A stretch of DNA of 64,000 bases from Pseudofrankia inefficax. GTDB lineage: Bacteria > Actinomycetota > Actinomycetes > Frankiales > Frankiaceae. Shown piece after piece: positions 9,722 to 18,473 of the stretch. The notes beneath the pieces were generated by a model. The model did not search any database. It had not been told where the DNA came from and worked only from the letters and a program-made list of their open reading frames with translations. The position numbers were made by a program, and so were the translations under genes. The stretch covers positions 7,750,001 to 7,814,000 of the forward strand of contig NC_014666.1 in the NCBI RefSeq assembly GCF_000166135.1, in the 5' to 3' direction. The number at the start of each line of letters is the position of its first letter. Within the stretch, counting starts at the first letter, position 1.

Positions 9722-11223
9722 CAGGCCACCTCCTCCTGCCGGCCGAACCGATGTCCGACGTGGCGCAGGTAGACGTCGTCGAGGGACGGCCGGGCGACGG
9801 TGGCCGCGGCGGTCGCGAGGCCGGCGCCGTCCACCGCGGCGAACAGCGCCGGCAGGATGGCGGCGCCGCCGTCGACCCTGGCCCGCACCGCGCGGCCGGT
9901 GAAGGTCACCTCGCCGACGCCGGGCAGCGCCGCGAGCCGGATCCGCAGCGCCTCGACCTGGCGGGCGTCGGGCGTCGCGGTCAGCTCCAGCTCGACCGCG
10001 TCACCGTGCAGTTCGCTCTTGAGCTCGTCGGGCGTCCCCTCGACGACCACCTGGCCGTTCTCGATGATCGCGACGCGGGAGGCCAGCCGGTCGGCCTCCT
10101 CCAGGTAGTGGGTCGTGAGCAGGATCGACAGGCCGTCGGCGGTCAGGGCCTCGATCTCGGCCCACATCACCGCCCGGGCCTCCGGGTCCAGGCCGGTCGT
10201 CGGCTCGTCGAGGAACAGCACGGCCGGGCGGGAGACCAGGCCGATCGCCACGTCCAGGCGGCGCAGCATGCCACCCGAGTAGGTGCGGGCCAGCCGGCCG
10301 GCCGCGTCGGCCAGGCCGAACCGGTCGAGCAGCTCGTCGGCCCGGCGGGCGAGCTCGGCCCCGCCGAGGCCGTAGAGCCGTCCCTGCAGCAACAGGTTCT
10401 CGCGGCCGGTGGCGTCCGGGTCGGCCCCGGAACGCTGCGGGACGATCCCGATCGAGCGGCGGACCTCCCAGGGATGGCGCAGCAGGTCGTGCCCGGCGAC
10501 TGTCGCCGAACCGGCGTCCGGGCGGGTCAACGTCGCCAGCATCCGCACCGTCGTCGACTTCCCGGCACCGTTCGGGCCGAGCAGTCCGAAGATCGTTCCA
10601 GCCCGTACTCGCAGGGTGATCCCGCGGACCGCCTGCACCGGCGGGTCCGCGCGCCGCCGGCCGCGATACGTCTTCACCAGGTCGACGGCATCGATCGCCC
10701 ACACCGGTTCGACCGCCGCGAAGACCACCGGGGCCTCGCCAGTCGGGTCCGGGTCCGCCGCGGTCTCGGCCACCGGCTCGGCGCCGTCGACAGGGCCATC
10801 CTCGACCAGTTCTGGCACGGCCTCCGCTACCGCCTCGACGCCCTCGACGGGGTCCGGCACGGCTTCCGCCACGGGCTCGGCACGATCCACCAGTTCCGGC
10901 TCGGCCTCCGCTACCGGATCGACGCCGTCGACGGGGTCCGCTACGGCTTCCGCTGCCGGCTTGGCCTCGTCGGGTGGGTCCGCCTCGGCCGACGGCTCGG
11001 CGTCGTCGGTCGGGTCCGGCTCGGGGTCGGCCGCCGGGTTGAGGGCTTCAGGCTGGTCCGGCTCGGCCTCGGCCGCCGGCTGGCTACCGCCGGCCGGAGT
11101 CACGTCCTCGGCCGCCGGTGCTGGACTGTCGCCCTCGTCCGGGGCCGTGGGCCCCGGCTCGATGGTTGGAGTGGCGGAGACCGCCGTTGGCGCGGGCTTC
11201 CGCGCCGGTCGGGTGGTCGTCAT
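9721..11223 (-). CDS. ABC exporter ATPase (DrrA-like) with long acidic repeat N-terminus
   Basis: 500 residues. The C-terminal 315 form a DrrA-like ATPase: FGLLGPNGAGKSTTVRML is Walker A, TYSGGMLRRLDVA the signature, VLFLDEPTTGLDPEA Walker B, and LLTTHYLEEADRL the switch histidine. The DrrA-type C-terminal domain follows. The first roughly 180 residues are unusual: Pro/Glu/Asp/Ala-rich with degenerate units such as EPVAEAVPDPVEGVE repeated about eight times, strongly acidic, with no predicted structure. ATG at 11223 is the first start in frame with reasonable spacing to AGGG. The repeat is absent from ordinary DrrA proteins. Confidence 0.9.
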   Translation of the reverse strand: MTTTRPARKPAPTAVSATPTIEPGPTAPDEGDSPAPAAEDVTPAGGSQPAAEAEPDQPEALNPAADPEPDPTDDAEPSAEADPPDEAKPAAEAVADPVDGVDPVAEAEPELVDRAEPVAEAVPDPVEGVEAVAEAVPELVEDGPVDGAEPVAETAADPDPTGEAPVVFAAVEPVWAIDAVDLVKTYRGRRRADPPVQAVRGITLRVRAGTIFGLLGPNGAGKSTTVRMLATLTRPDAGSATVAGHDLLRHPWEVRRSIGIVPQRSGADPDATGRENLLLQGRLYGLGGAELARRADELLDRFGLADAAGRLARTYSGGMLRRLDVAIGLVSRPAVLFLDEPTTGLDPEARAVMWAEIEALTADGLSILLTTHYLEEADRLASRVAIIENGQVVVEGTPDELKSELHGDAVELELTATPDARQVEALRIRLAALPGVGEVTFTGRAVRARVDGGAAILPALFAAVDGAGLATAAATVARPSLDDVYLRHVGHRFGRQEEVA

Positions 11224-11298
11224 GACCGTTTCTTGGTGACCCTTCGCTCGGGCAGGCCGGTCCAAGGACCGGCTCGGCTGGTTCCTGCGTCGCCGCGC

Positions 11299-11493
11299 TC
11301 ATCGCTCCCCCAAGGCGATTGCTTCGCGAGCGGCCTGGAACGTGGTCGCCTGTTTCGACGCGGCGCCGTCGTCGTACGCCGTGTTGTGCCGATATTGGCT
11401 GACCAGTCCTGCCGTGTCCGAGAGACCACATAGCGCGCCAGATAGGTCACACCGTGGCACACGCAGAACTTCCAGGTCGGCGAACTGGCCCAC
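11299..11493 (-). CDS. possible small ORF upstream of the ABC exporter
   Basis: A 64-residue frame in the 354 bp between the ABC ATPase start and copA. It begins MGQFADLEVLRVPRCDLSG and ends FQAAREAIALGER. The C-terminal half has GC-rich third codon positions but the N-terminal half does not, and no homologue is recognised. It could be a small regulator, a decayed gene or chance. I see nothing else in 11224-11550 apart from whatever promoter serves the ABC operon. Confidence 0.2.
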   Translation of the reverse strand: MGQFADLEVLRVPRCDLSGALCGLSDTAGLVSQYRHNTAYDDGAASKQATTFQAAREAIALGER

Positions 11494-11550
11494 CAGTCAT
11501 GAACGGTTACCGAAACTTTTCCAGACGCACATCAAGCCGGGCTCACCGCC

Positions 11551-11571
11551 GCGTCGAGCGCCGCTCGACGC
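11551..11571. terminator. perfect inverted repeat downstream of copA
   Basis: GCGTCGAGCG, one base, then its exact complement CGCTCGACGC, seven bases beyond the copA stop on the copA-transcribed side. There is no T run. It most simply terminates copZ-copA transcription; an operator for the neighbouring exporter promoter cannot be excluded. Confidence 0.55.
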
Positions 11572-11577
11572 CTGCGA

Positions 11578-14031
11578 TCAGCGACGGGCGAAGCGGCGTA
11601 GGCGCAGGCTGTTGGAGACGACGAACAGGGAACTGGCGGCCATCGCGGCGCCGGCGATCATCGGATTGAGCAGCCCGGCGGCGGCGATCGGCAACGCGGC
11701 GACGTTGTAGGCGAACGCCCAGAACAGGTTGCCGCGGATGGTCCGCAGCGTGGCCCGCGAGAGCCGGATCGCGTCGACGGCCCCCCGTGGGTCGCCGCCG
11801 ACCAGCACCAGGTCACCGGCCTCGATGGCGACGTCGCTGCCGGTCCCCATCGCCAGCCCCAGGTCGGCCTGGGCGAGCGCCGGCGCGTCGTTCACCCCGT
11901 CGCCAACCATCGCCACGACGAGCCCCTCGGCCTGGAGCGCCCGGACCGCGTCGACCTTGCCCGCCGGCAGCACCCCGGCGACGACATCGGCTGGGGCGAT
12001 CCCCACCTGGGCCGCGATCGCCCGCGCGACCGGCTCCGCGTCCCCGGTGACCAGCATCGGCCGCAGGCCGAGGCCACGCAGGCCGGCGACGGCCTCCCGC
12101 GCGGTCGGCCGGACCGTGTCGGCGACGGCGATCGCTCCCCGCACCCGCGCCGCGGGGTCCCCATCGGCCGGGCCGACGGCGTCGGCCCAGGCGACCAGCA
12201 CGACCGTGGCGCCGGCGGACTCGGTCGCCTCCTGCCAGCCGGCGACGTCGTCGTCGACCGGCACGCCCCGCTCGGCCAGCAGCCGCGCGCGGCCGACGAG
12301 CACCGAGCGCCCCTCGACGGTGCCGCCCGCCCCGAGACCGGGCAACGCGACGAAACCCGCGACCGGCGGCAGCTCAGCCGATCCGACAGCCCCGGACGGG
12401 ACAGCGGAGCCAGGCGGGACCGGAGGCCGGGAGGCCAGAGCGGCGCCGGCGATCGCCCGCGCGATCGGGTGCTCACTCGCGGCCTCGACGGCCCCGGCCA
12501 GCCGCAGCACGTCGGCCGGGTCGGTGCCCGCCGCCGGGTGCACCTCGGTGACGGCCATCCGGCCGACGGTCATCGTGCCGGTCTTGTCGAGGACGACGAC
12601 CTGGGCCCGGCGGGTCGACTCCAGCACCTCGGGCCCGCGGATCAGGATGCCCAGCTGGGCGCCGCGCCCGGTGCCGACCAGCAGCGCCATCGGGGTCGCG
12701 AGCCCGAGCGCGCAGGGGCACGCGACGATCAGCACGGCGACGGCGGCGGTGAAGGCGGGCGTCGCCCCGGCCCCGGCCAGCAGCCACCCGGCCAGCGTGC
12801 CGGCGGCGAGCACGAGGACGACCGGGACGAACACGGCGGACACGCGGTCGGCCAGCCGGGCGATCTCGGCCTTGCCGGACTGCGCGGCCGCGAGCAGCCG
12901 GGCCATCTGGGCCAGCTGGGTGTCCGCGCCGACCCGGGTGGCCCGGACCACCAGCCGGCCGCCGGCGGCCACGGTCCCGCCGGTGACCGACGCGCCCGGC
13001 GCCACGTCGACCGGCACCGACTCGCCGGTGACCAGGCTGGTGTCGACAGCGGCGGCCCCCTCGACGACCACCCCGTCGGTGGCGACCCGCTCGCCGGGCC
13101 GCACGACGAACAGGTCCCCGACGGCGAGCGACTCGGCCGGCGCCCGTCGCTCGACGCCGTCCGGGCCGAGCACGGCGACGTCCTTCGCGCCGTGCTCCAG
13201 GAGGGCCCGCAGCGCGGCCCCGGCCCGGCGCCGCGAGCGCAGCTCCAGGTAGCGCCCGATCAGCAGGAAGACGGTGACGCCCGCCGCGACCTCGAAGTAC
13301 ACCGTGTCCGCCCCGCCCGACCGGGAGGCCAGCAGGTCGAAGCCGTGCCGCATCCCGATCCGGCCGGCGTCACCGAACACCAGGGCGTAGAGCGACCAGA
13401 TGAACGCGGCCAGCGTGCCCAGCGTGATCAGGGTGTCCATCGTGGCCGCGCCGTGCCGCAGGTTGCGCCAGGTCGCCCGGTGGAACGGTAGCCCGCCCCA
13501 GCCGACGACCGGAGCGGCCAGCGCCAGCGACACCCACTGCCAGCCGGGGAACTGGGCGGGCGGCACCATCGCGAGCACGATCACCGGCACCGCGAGTGCC
13601 GCGCTCACCCAGACCCGGGTCCAGGACCGCCGGGTCTCGGCGGCCTCCGCCGCCTCGGCCTGCTCGATCGCGTCGACGGTCGGCGCGTCCGGGTCGTCGA
13701 CAAGGGTCCGGCCCCCCTGCCCGGCGCGCGGCGCGACCAGCGGCGCGGCGCTGTAGCCGGCGGCCTCGACCTCCCGGACCAGAGCGGCGAGGTCGAGGGC
13801 ACCTGGCGCCAGGGGCGCCGCGTCGACGAGGCTGACCGTGGCGCGTTCCGTCGCGTAGTTCACCGACGCGTCGACGCCGGGCAGCTTGTTGAGCCGGCGT
13901 TGCACCCTGGCCGCGCAGGAGGCACAGGTCATCCCGCCGACGAGCAGTTCCACGGTGTCGCCGGGGCCCAGGGGCTCGCCGGCGTCGCCCGGTCGAAGCC
14001 CGGCCGTCCGAGCGTTGCGAACTGCGGCCAT
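11578..14031 (-). CDS. copA: copper-exporting P1B-type ATPase
   Basis: 817 residues. One N-terminal heavy-metal domain (GMTCASCAARVQRRLNKLPG, about residues 30-95) is followed by a variable linker and eight membrane helices. VACPCALGLATPMAL holds the CPC metal site of helix 6, VVVLDKTGTMTVGRM the phosphorylated Asp, EHPIARAI the HP motif, and VGDGVNDAPALAQADLGLAM the hinge. CPC plus the GxTCxxC domain indicates Cu(I) export. ATG at 14031 has GGAGG eight bases upstream and is preferred over earlier in-frame starts. It lies 34 bp downstream of copZ in the same operon. Confidence 0.95.
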   Translation of the reverse strand: MAAVRNARTAGLRPGDAGEPLGPGDTVELLVGGMTCASCAARVQRRLNKLPGVDASVNYATERATVSLVDAAPLAPGALDLAALVREVEAAGYSAAPLVAPRAGQGGRTLVDDPDAPTVDAIEQAEAAEAAETRRSWTRVWVSAALAVPVIVLAMVPPAQFPGWQWVSLALAAPVVGWGGLPFHRATWRNLRHGAATMDTLITLGTLAAFIWSLYALVFGDAGRIGMRHGFDLLASRSGGADTVYFEVAAGVTVFLLIGRYLELRSRRRAGAALRALLEHGAKDVAVLGPDGVERRAPAESLAVGDLFVVRPGERVATDGVVVEGAAAVDTSLVTGESVPVDVAPGASVTGGTVAAGGRLVVRATRVGADTQLAQMARLLAAAQSGKAEIARLADRVSAVFVPVVLVLAAGTLAGWLLAGAGATPAFTAAVAVLIVACPCALGLATPMALLVGTGRGAQLGILIRGPEVLESTRRAQVVVLDKTGTMTVGRMAVTEVHPAAGTDPADVLRLAGAVEAASEHPIARAIAGAALASRPPVPPGSAVPSGAVGSAELPPVAGFVALPGLGAGGTVEGRSVLVGRARLLAERGVPVDDDVAGWQEATESAGATVVLVAWADAVGPADGDPAARVRGAIAVADTVRPTAREAVAGLRGLGLRPMLVTGDAEPVARAIAAQVGIAPADVVAGVLPAGKVDAVRALQAEGLVVAMVGDGVNDAPALAQADLGLAMGTGSDVAIEAGDLVLVGGDPRGAVDAIRLSRATLRTIRGNLFWAFAYNVAALPIAAAGLLNPMIAGAAMAASSLFVVSNSLRLRRFARR

Positions 14032-14065
14032 CGTCGTCGCCTCCGTCCCCGGATCTGAGCCGATT

Positions 14066-14269
14066 TCAGGCGAGCTGGTAGCCGGCCTCTTCGACGGCGG
14101 CGCGGACAGCGGCACTGTCGAGCGGCGCCTCGCTGCCCACCTCGGCCTGCCCGGAGGCGAGGTCGACCTTCACCGCCGTGACGCCGGGCAGCTGGGAGAG
14201 CTCCTCGGTCACGGCCTGGACACAGTGCCCGCAGGTCATACCGGTCACGGTGTAGGTGCTGACAGTCAT
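14066..14269 (-). CDS. copZ: copper chaperone CopZ (heavy-metal-associated domain)
   Basis: 67 residues forming a single HMA fold. TVTGMTCGHCVQAVTEELSQ carries the Cu(I)-binding GMTCGHC near residue 10, and AVRAAVEEAGYQLA is the usual C-terminal strand. The cytoplasmic chaperone hands Cu(I) to CopA, encoded next. ATG at 14269 has GGGAGG upstream. The promoter region carries a CsoR-type palindrome, so copper induction of copZ-copA is expected. Confidence 0.95.
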   Translation of the reverse strand: MTVSTYTVTGMTCGHCVQAVTEELSQLPGVTAVKVDLASGQAEVGSEAPLDSAAVRAAVEEAGYQLA

Positions 14270-14326
14270 CAGAATCCCTCCCGGCCCGCGGCGCCACCCC
14301 GACGCCGCCGTACTACGGTCTCACGA

Positions 14327-14341
14327 TACCCCCCGGGGGTA
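14327..14341. promoter_or_regulatory. CsoR-type copper operator
   Basis: TACCCCC-C-GGGGGTA is an exact palindrome about one central base, 58 bp upstream of copZ. CsoR operators in actinobacteria have TACCCC/GGGGTA half-sites, so this fits Cu(I)-relieved repression of copZ-copA. No csoR gene is in the window, so the repressor must be encoded elsewhere. Confidence 0.75.
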
Positions 14342-14453
14342 CCAGAAATCGCCGAGCGGCCGAATCCCGGAAACGCCGAGCGGCCAGCGGCGACTTTCGC
14401 CACTGGCCGCGGAACTCGGTGAAGGGGTCGTCAGTACCTGGGGGGAAGGCGCC

Positions 14454-15476
14454 TCAGGCGCGGCGCAGCTTCTGCGCGACCTCGGTGGCCCAGTAGGTGA
14501 GGATCAGGTCGGCGCCGGCCCGGTGAATCGCGGTCAGCGTCTCGTTGATGATCCGGTCCCGGTCGACCCAGCCGTTGGCCGCGGCGGCCTCGACCATCGC
14601 GTACTCACCGGAGACCTGGTAGGCCGCGACCGGCACGTCCACGGCGTCGGCGACGGCCCGCAGGACGTCCAGGTACGCGAGCGCCGGCTTGACCATCACG
14701 GCGTCCGCGCCCTCGGCCAGGTCGAGGGCGACCTCGCGCAATGCCTCGGCGGCCGAGCGGGCCGGGTCCTGCTGGTAGCCGGCCCGGTCGCCGAACTGCG
14801 GCGCGCACTCGGCGGCCTCCCGGAACGGGCCGTAGAAGGCGGACGCGTACTTGGCCGAGTAGGCCAGGATCGGCAGGTCCGGGTACCCGGCGCCGTCCAG
14901 CGCCGCCCGGATCGCGCCGACCTGGCCGTCCATCATCCCGCTCGGCGCGACCACCTCGACGCCGGCACGCGCCTGCGCCACCGCGATCGAGGCGTACCGC
15001 TCCAGCGTCGCGTCGTTGTCGACGTCGCCGGTCTCGGTGAGCAGGCCGCAGTGGCCGTGGTCGGTGTACTCGTCCAGGCAGAGGTCGGCCATCACGACCA
15101 TCGACCCGCCGACCTCGGACACGAGGTCCGCGATCGCCAGCTGCACGATCCCGTCCGGGTCGTCGGCTGCCGAGCCACGAGCGTCCTTCTCCGCCGGCAC
15201 GCCGAACAGGATGATCCCGCCGACGCCCGCCTCGGCGGCCTCGGCGGCCGCCTTGCGCAGCGAGTCCCTGGTGTGCTGGACGACGCCGGGCATCGAACTG
15301 ACGGGGACCGGCTCGCTGACGCCCTCCTTGACGAAGGCCGGGAGGATCAGGTCCGCCGGATGCAGCCGCACGTCGGAGACCAGCCGGCGCAGCGCCGGCG
15401 TGCGGCGCAGCCGGCGCGGCCGGGCCAGCGGGAAGCCCGCGGCCGGACCGCCCGCCGGCCGGCCCCCGGTGGTCAC
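14454..15476 (-). CDS. hemB: delta-aminolevulinic acid dehydratase (porphobilinogen synthase)
   Basis: A 340-residue enzyme condensing two 5-aminolevulinate to porphobilinogen. VMADLCLDEYTDHGHCG has metal-site residues, PILAYSAKYASAFYGPFREA holds the first active-site Lys, and AVMVKPALAYLDVL holds the Schiff-base Lys. The start GTG at 15476 overlaps the hemD stop (GTGA). It is last in rex-hemA-hemC-hemD-hemB. The frame is open far upstream, but that sequence is out-of-frame hemD. Confidence 0.96.
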   Translation of the reverse strand: MTTGGRPAGGPAAGFPLARPRRLRRTPALRRLVSDVRLHPADLILPAFVKEGVSEPVPVSSMPGVVQHTRDSLRKAAAEAAEAGVGGIILFGVPAEKDARGSAADDPDGIVQLAIADLVSEVGGSMVVMADLCLDEYTDHGHCGLLTETGDVDNDATLERYASIAVAQARAGVEVVAPSGMMDGQVGAIRAALDGAGYPDLPILAYSAKYASAFYGPFREAAECAPQFGDRAGYQQDPARSAAEALREVALDLAEGADAVMVKPALAYLDVLRAVADAVDVPVAAYQVSGEYAMVEAAAANGWVDRDRIINETLTAIHRAGADLILTYWATEVAQKLRRA

Positions 15477-17326
15477 CGTCGGCCCCGGCGCGGCTTGGGC
15501 AGCCGGGCGGCGAGCGGACCGACCTTGCCGAGCTCCTCGCGGTGCTCGGCGGCGAAGTCGGCGAGCGCGGTGACCAGCGAGGCGATCGTCGCCTCGGGCG
15601 CCTCGACGTCGACCCGCAGGCCCAGCTCCTGGGCGGTCTCGGCGGTCTTCGGGCCGATGCACGCGATGACGGTCGTCTCGTGCGGCTTGCCGGCGATCCC
15701 GACCAGGTTGCGCACGGTGGAGGACGAGGTGAACACGACCGCGTCCACCCTGCCCCCCTTGAGGGCCTCCCGGATCGGGGCGGGCGGCGGCGCGGCCCGC
15801 ACGGTCCGGTAGGCGGTGACGTCGTCGACCTGCCAGCCGCGCTCCTTCAGGCCCGCCTCGAGGATCTCGGTGGCGATGTCGGCCCGGGGCAGCAGCACCC
15901 GGTCGAGCAGGTCGAGCGAGCTGTCGTACTCGGGCCAGTCGGCGAGCAGGCCCTCCGACGACTGCTGGCCCGCGGGCACGAGGTCGGGCCGGATGCCGAA
16001 GGACCGCAGCGCCTCCGCCGTCGCCTCGCCGATCGCGGCGACCTTCACGCCGGCGAACGAGCGGGCGTCCAGGCTGCGCTCCTCGACCTTCTCCTGCACG
16101 GCCTTGACCGCGTTGACCGACGTGAAGGCAACCCACTGGTAGCGACCGGAGACCAGGCCGGTGATGGCCCGCTCCATCGGGGCGGCGGTCCGCGGCGGCT
16201 CGACGGCGATCGTCGGGACCTCCAGCGGGCTCGCGCCGTGCGAGCGCAGCAGGTCGGACAGGATCGCGGCCTGCTCCTTGGTCCGCGGCACCAGCACGGT
16301 CCAGCCGAACAGCGCCCGGGTCTCCCACCAGGAGAGCTTCGACCGGGTGGCGACCACCGGGCCGATCGAGAGCACGATCTGGGTCGGCGGCTGGCTGGAG
16401 TTCGCCAGCAGCGGCGCGGCGTCGTTCTCGATCCGGTCGAGGGTGGAGCTGACGGTGCGCTGGTCGGTGGTGGTGCCGTCGACGGTGACCGCGGTCGGGG
16501 TGTCGCCCGGCCGGCCGTGCTCGACGAGGGCCGTCGCGACCTTGCCGATCTCGTTCGGCGCCGCGGTGATCACCAGGGTGCCCGGGGTCTGCGCGAGGCC
16601 GGCCCAGTCGACGTCCGAGACGCCCGCGACGGTGCCTCCCAGGCCGCCGAACCCGGCACCGAGGCCGAGCCCGCCGCCGAGGCCACCGCCCAGCCCGCCA
16701 CCGCCGAGACCGCCACCGAGACCACTGGAGCCCAGCCCGCCGCCAAGGCCACCGCCCAGCGAACCGCCGAGCGGCCGGCCGATCAGGCCGCGCGACGTGC
16801 CGAACGGCGAGGAGCCCAGGCCGACGGCGTCGGGGCCGAACGGCGACGCCGCCGGCAGCTCGCCGCTGGACGAGAAGACGCCGGTCGTGCTCGCGTAGGT
16901 CACCGGAAGGCCGGGGGCGACGCCCGCGTAGGTCGAGACGGCGGCGCCGGTGGCGACACCGGGGATGACCTTGTAGGGGATCTTGGCCTTGGCCAGCGAC
17001 TGCGCGTCGTTCGCGCCGATCCGGGTGAGCCAGGGGTCGGACGAGTAGAGCCGGACGACCTTGTCACCGGCGCGGGCCCGGCTGACGACGGCGGCCGTCG
17101 CGGCCTCCGCGTCCCGGATCGGCTTCGGGGCGTCCAGGTCGCCGATCTTGAGGATCTCGGCGGCCAGCGGTTCGAGCACCGCGGGCGCGACATCCGGGTC
17201 CGCGACGACGACGTCGGCGGCTTGCAGGGTCTCGACGGCCAGCACGGTCAGCAGGCCGGGGTCACGGGGCCCGGCGCCCACCAGGGCGACCGGGGATACT
17301 GGCTTCTTCGTTCGTCGAGTGGCCAT
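15473..17326 (-). CDS. hemD: uroporphyrinogen-III synthase fused to a divergent SUMT-like domain
   Basis: 617 residues. The C-terminal half (about 340-600) is HemD: FGWTVLVPRTKEQAAIL opens it, and VAFTSVNAVKAV, AAIGEATAEALRSFGI and VVFTSSSTVRNLVGI are the conserved loops. The N-terminal half resembles uroporphyrinogen-III methyltransferase (VALVGAGPRDPGLLTVLAVE), but the usual GAGPGDP reads GAGPRDP and the RLKGGDP motif reads VRLYSSDP. At about residues 185-240 an almost pure Gly/Leu/Ser stretch interrupts it. The N-domain may therefore be catalytically impaired or structural. ATG at 17326, 4 bp after the hemC stop. Fusion of these domains is usual in actinobacteria; the glycine insert is not. 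Confidence 0.92.
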   Translation of the reverse strand: MATRRTKKPVSPVALVGAGPRDPGLLTVLAVETLQAADVVVADPDVAPAVLEPLAAEILKIGDLDAPKPIRDAEAATAAVVSRARAGDKVVRLYSSDPWLTRIGANDAQSLAKAKIPYKVIPGVATGAAVSTYAGVAPGLPVTYASTTGVFSSSGELPAASPFGPDAVGLGSSPFGTSRGLIGRPLGGSLGGGLGGGLGSSGLGGGLGGGGLGGGLGGGLGLGAGFGGLGGTVAGVSDVDWAGLAQTPGTLVITAAPNEIGKVATALVEHGRPGDTPTAVTVDGTTTDQRTVSSTLDRIENDAAPLLANSSQPPTQIVLSIGPVVATRSKLSWWETRALFGWTVLVPRTKEQAAILSDLLRSHGASPLEVPTIAVEPPRTAAPMERAITGLVSGRYQWVAFTSVNAVKAVQEKVEERSLDARSFAGVKVAAIGEATAEALRSFGIRPDLVPAGQQSSEGLLADWPEYDSSLDLLDRVLLPRADIATEILEAGLKERGWQVDDVTAYRTVRAAPPPAPIREALKGGRVDAVVFTSSSTVRNLVGIAGKPHETTVIACIGPKTAETAQELGLRVDVEAPEATIASLVTALADFAAEHREELGKVGPLAARLPKPRRGRR

Positions 17327-17330
17327 GACG

Positions 17331-18473
17331 TCAGCGGATTCCCATCAGCGTGTGTGCTCCTGCGGACAGCAGGTCGTCCGCGAGGCGCCTGCCCAGCGCT
17401 TCGGGGTCGGCGGTCGAGCCTCCCAGCTCACGCCGAAGGACGGTCGTTCCGTCCAGCGACGCGACCACCGCGCGCAGGCGAACCTCACCCTCGCTGGCAG
17501 GCGCCTGCCCACGAGCCGGAAGAACCTGCGCCAGCGCGCCGACCGGAGCGGTGCAACCCGCCTCGATCGCCGCCAGGAAGGCGCGTTCCGCTCTGACCGC
17601 CACGGACGACGGTGCATCGTCGAGCACAAACCGTAGCAGCCGCTCAAGCGGAATCTCAACTCCGCTTCCGGGCGCGACCGGGCAGCTCATCCCCGTGACC
17701 GCCCCCTGGTCCTCCGGGGTGCCGACCGTCAGCAGGGTCAGCGGAGCGAGCGTCGTGGCCACGCACTCGATCGCGAGCGCGCCCTGGCCCGGCGCCGGAA
17801 GCATCACTTCCGGCTCCAGCAGCTCCGTGATCGCGTCCAGCCGGTCCAGGCGGGCGAGCCCGGCCCGGGCCAGCACGACGGCGTCGACCTCGCCGTCGAT
17901 CGCCTTCTTGATCCGGGTGTCCACGTTGCCGCGGATCGGCACCACGTCCAGGCCGAGTCCGAGCGCCCGCAGCTGGGCCGCCCGGCGAGGCGCGCCGGTA
18001 CCGATCCGCGCGCCGGGACCGAGCTGCGCGAGCGTGCGGCCGGTCGGCGAGACGAGCACGTCGCGGACGTCCTCACGCGGCGGGATCGCGGCGAGCGTGA
18101 TGCCCTCGGGGGGCGCCGTCGGCAGGTCCTTGAGCGAATGCACGGCCAGGTCGACCTCGCCGGACAGCAGCGCCTCACGCAGGGCGCTGACCCACACGCC
18201 GGTGCTACCGAGCTGGCTGATCTCGGCCCGGTTGCGGTCGCCCTCGGTGACGACGTGCACCAGGTCGACCTCGATGCCGAGCCGGGTACGCAGCTCGTCG
18301 GCCACCATTCCGGACTGCGCGAGCGCGAGCGCGGAGCGCCTGGTGCCCAGCCGCAGCCGGCTCGGGAGCCCGCCGGCCTCACCCGCCGAGGCCGGCGCCT
18401 GCCGGGCCGCGGCGGCGGGCCGGCGGCCGGCCGGGCCGAGCGGGTACAGCGAGGTCGAGGACGAGGAGGTCAC
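17331..18473 (-). CDS. hemC: hydroxymethylbilane synthase (porphobilinogen deaminase)
   Basis: A 380-residue enzyme polymerising four porphobilinogen. [51 protein letters not shown] and [13 protein letters not shown] are family motifs. [10 protein letters not shown] carries the cysteine that binds the dipyrromethane cofactor. Between IEC and AERAFLA there are about 57 residues where roughly 27 are usual, so an insert of about 30 residues precedes the cofactor domain. A disordered extension of about 38 residues precedes homology. GTG at 18473 overlaps the hemA stop (GTGA); an internal start is possible. Confidence 0.95.
   Translation of the reverse strand: MTSSSSTSLYPLGPAGRRPAAAARQAPASAGEAGGLPSRLRLGTRRSALALAQSGMVADELRTRLGIEVDLVHVVTEGDRNRAEISQLGSTGVWVSALREALLSGEVDLAVHSLKDLPTAPPEGITLAAIPPREDVRDVLVSPTGRTLAQLGPGARIGTGAPRRAAQLRALGLGLDVVPIRGNVDTRIKKAIDGEVDAVVLARAGLARLDRLDAITELLEPEVMLPAPGQGALAIECVATTLAPLTLLTVGTPEDQGAVTGMSCPVAPGSGVEIPLERLLRFVLDDAPSSVAVRAERAFLAAIEAGCTAPVGALAQVLPARGQAPASEGEVRLRAVVASLDGTTVLRRELGGSTADPEALGRRLADDLLSAGAHTLMGIR

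Noticed and set aside
14454-16328. hemB frame extended to 16328
   Set aside because: The extra 284 residues are antisense-like out-of-frame hemD sequence; the GTGA at 15473-15476 gives the true start.
15542-17596. 684-residue plus-strand frame opposite hemD/hemC
   Set aside because: Composition is the complement of coding GC-rich third positions; no motif. The minus strand encodes recognised enzymes.
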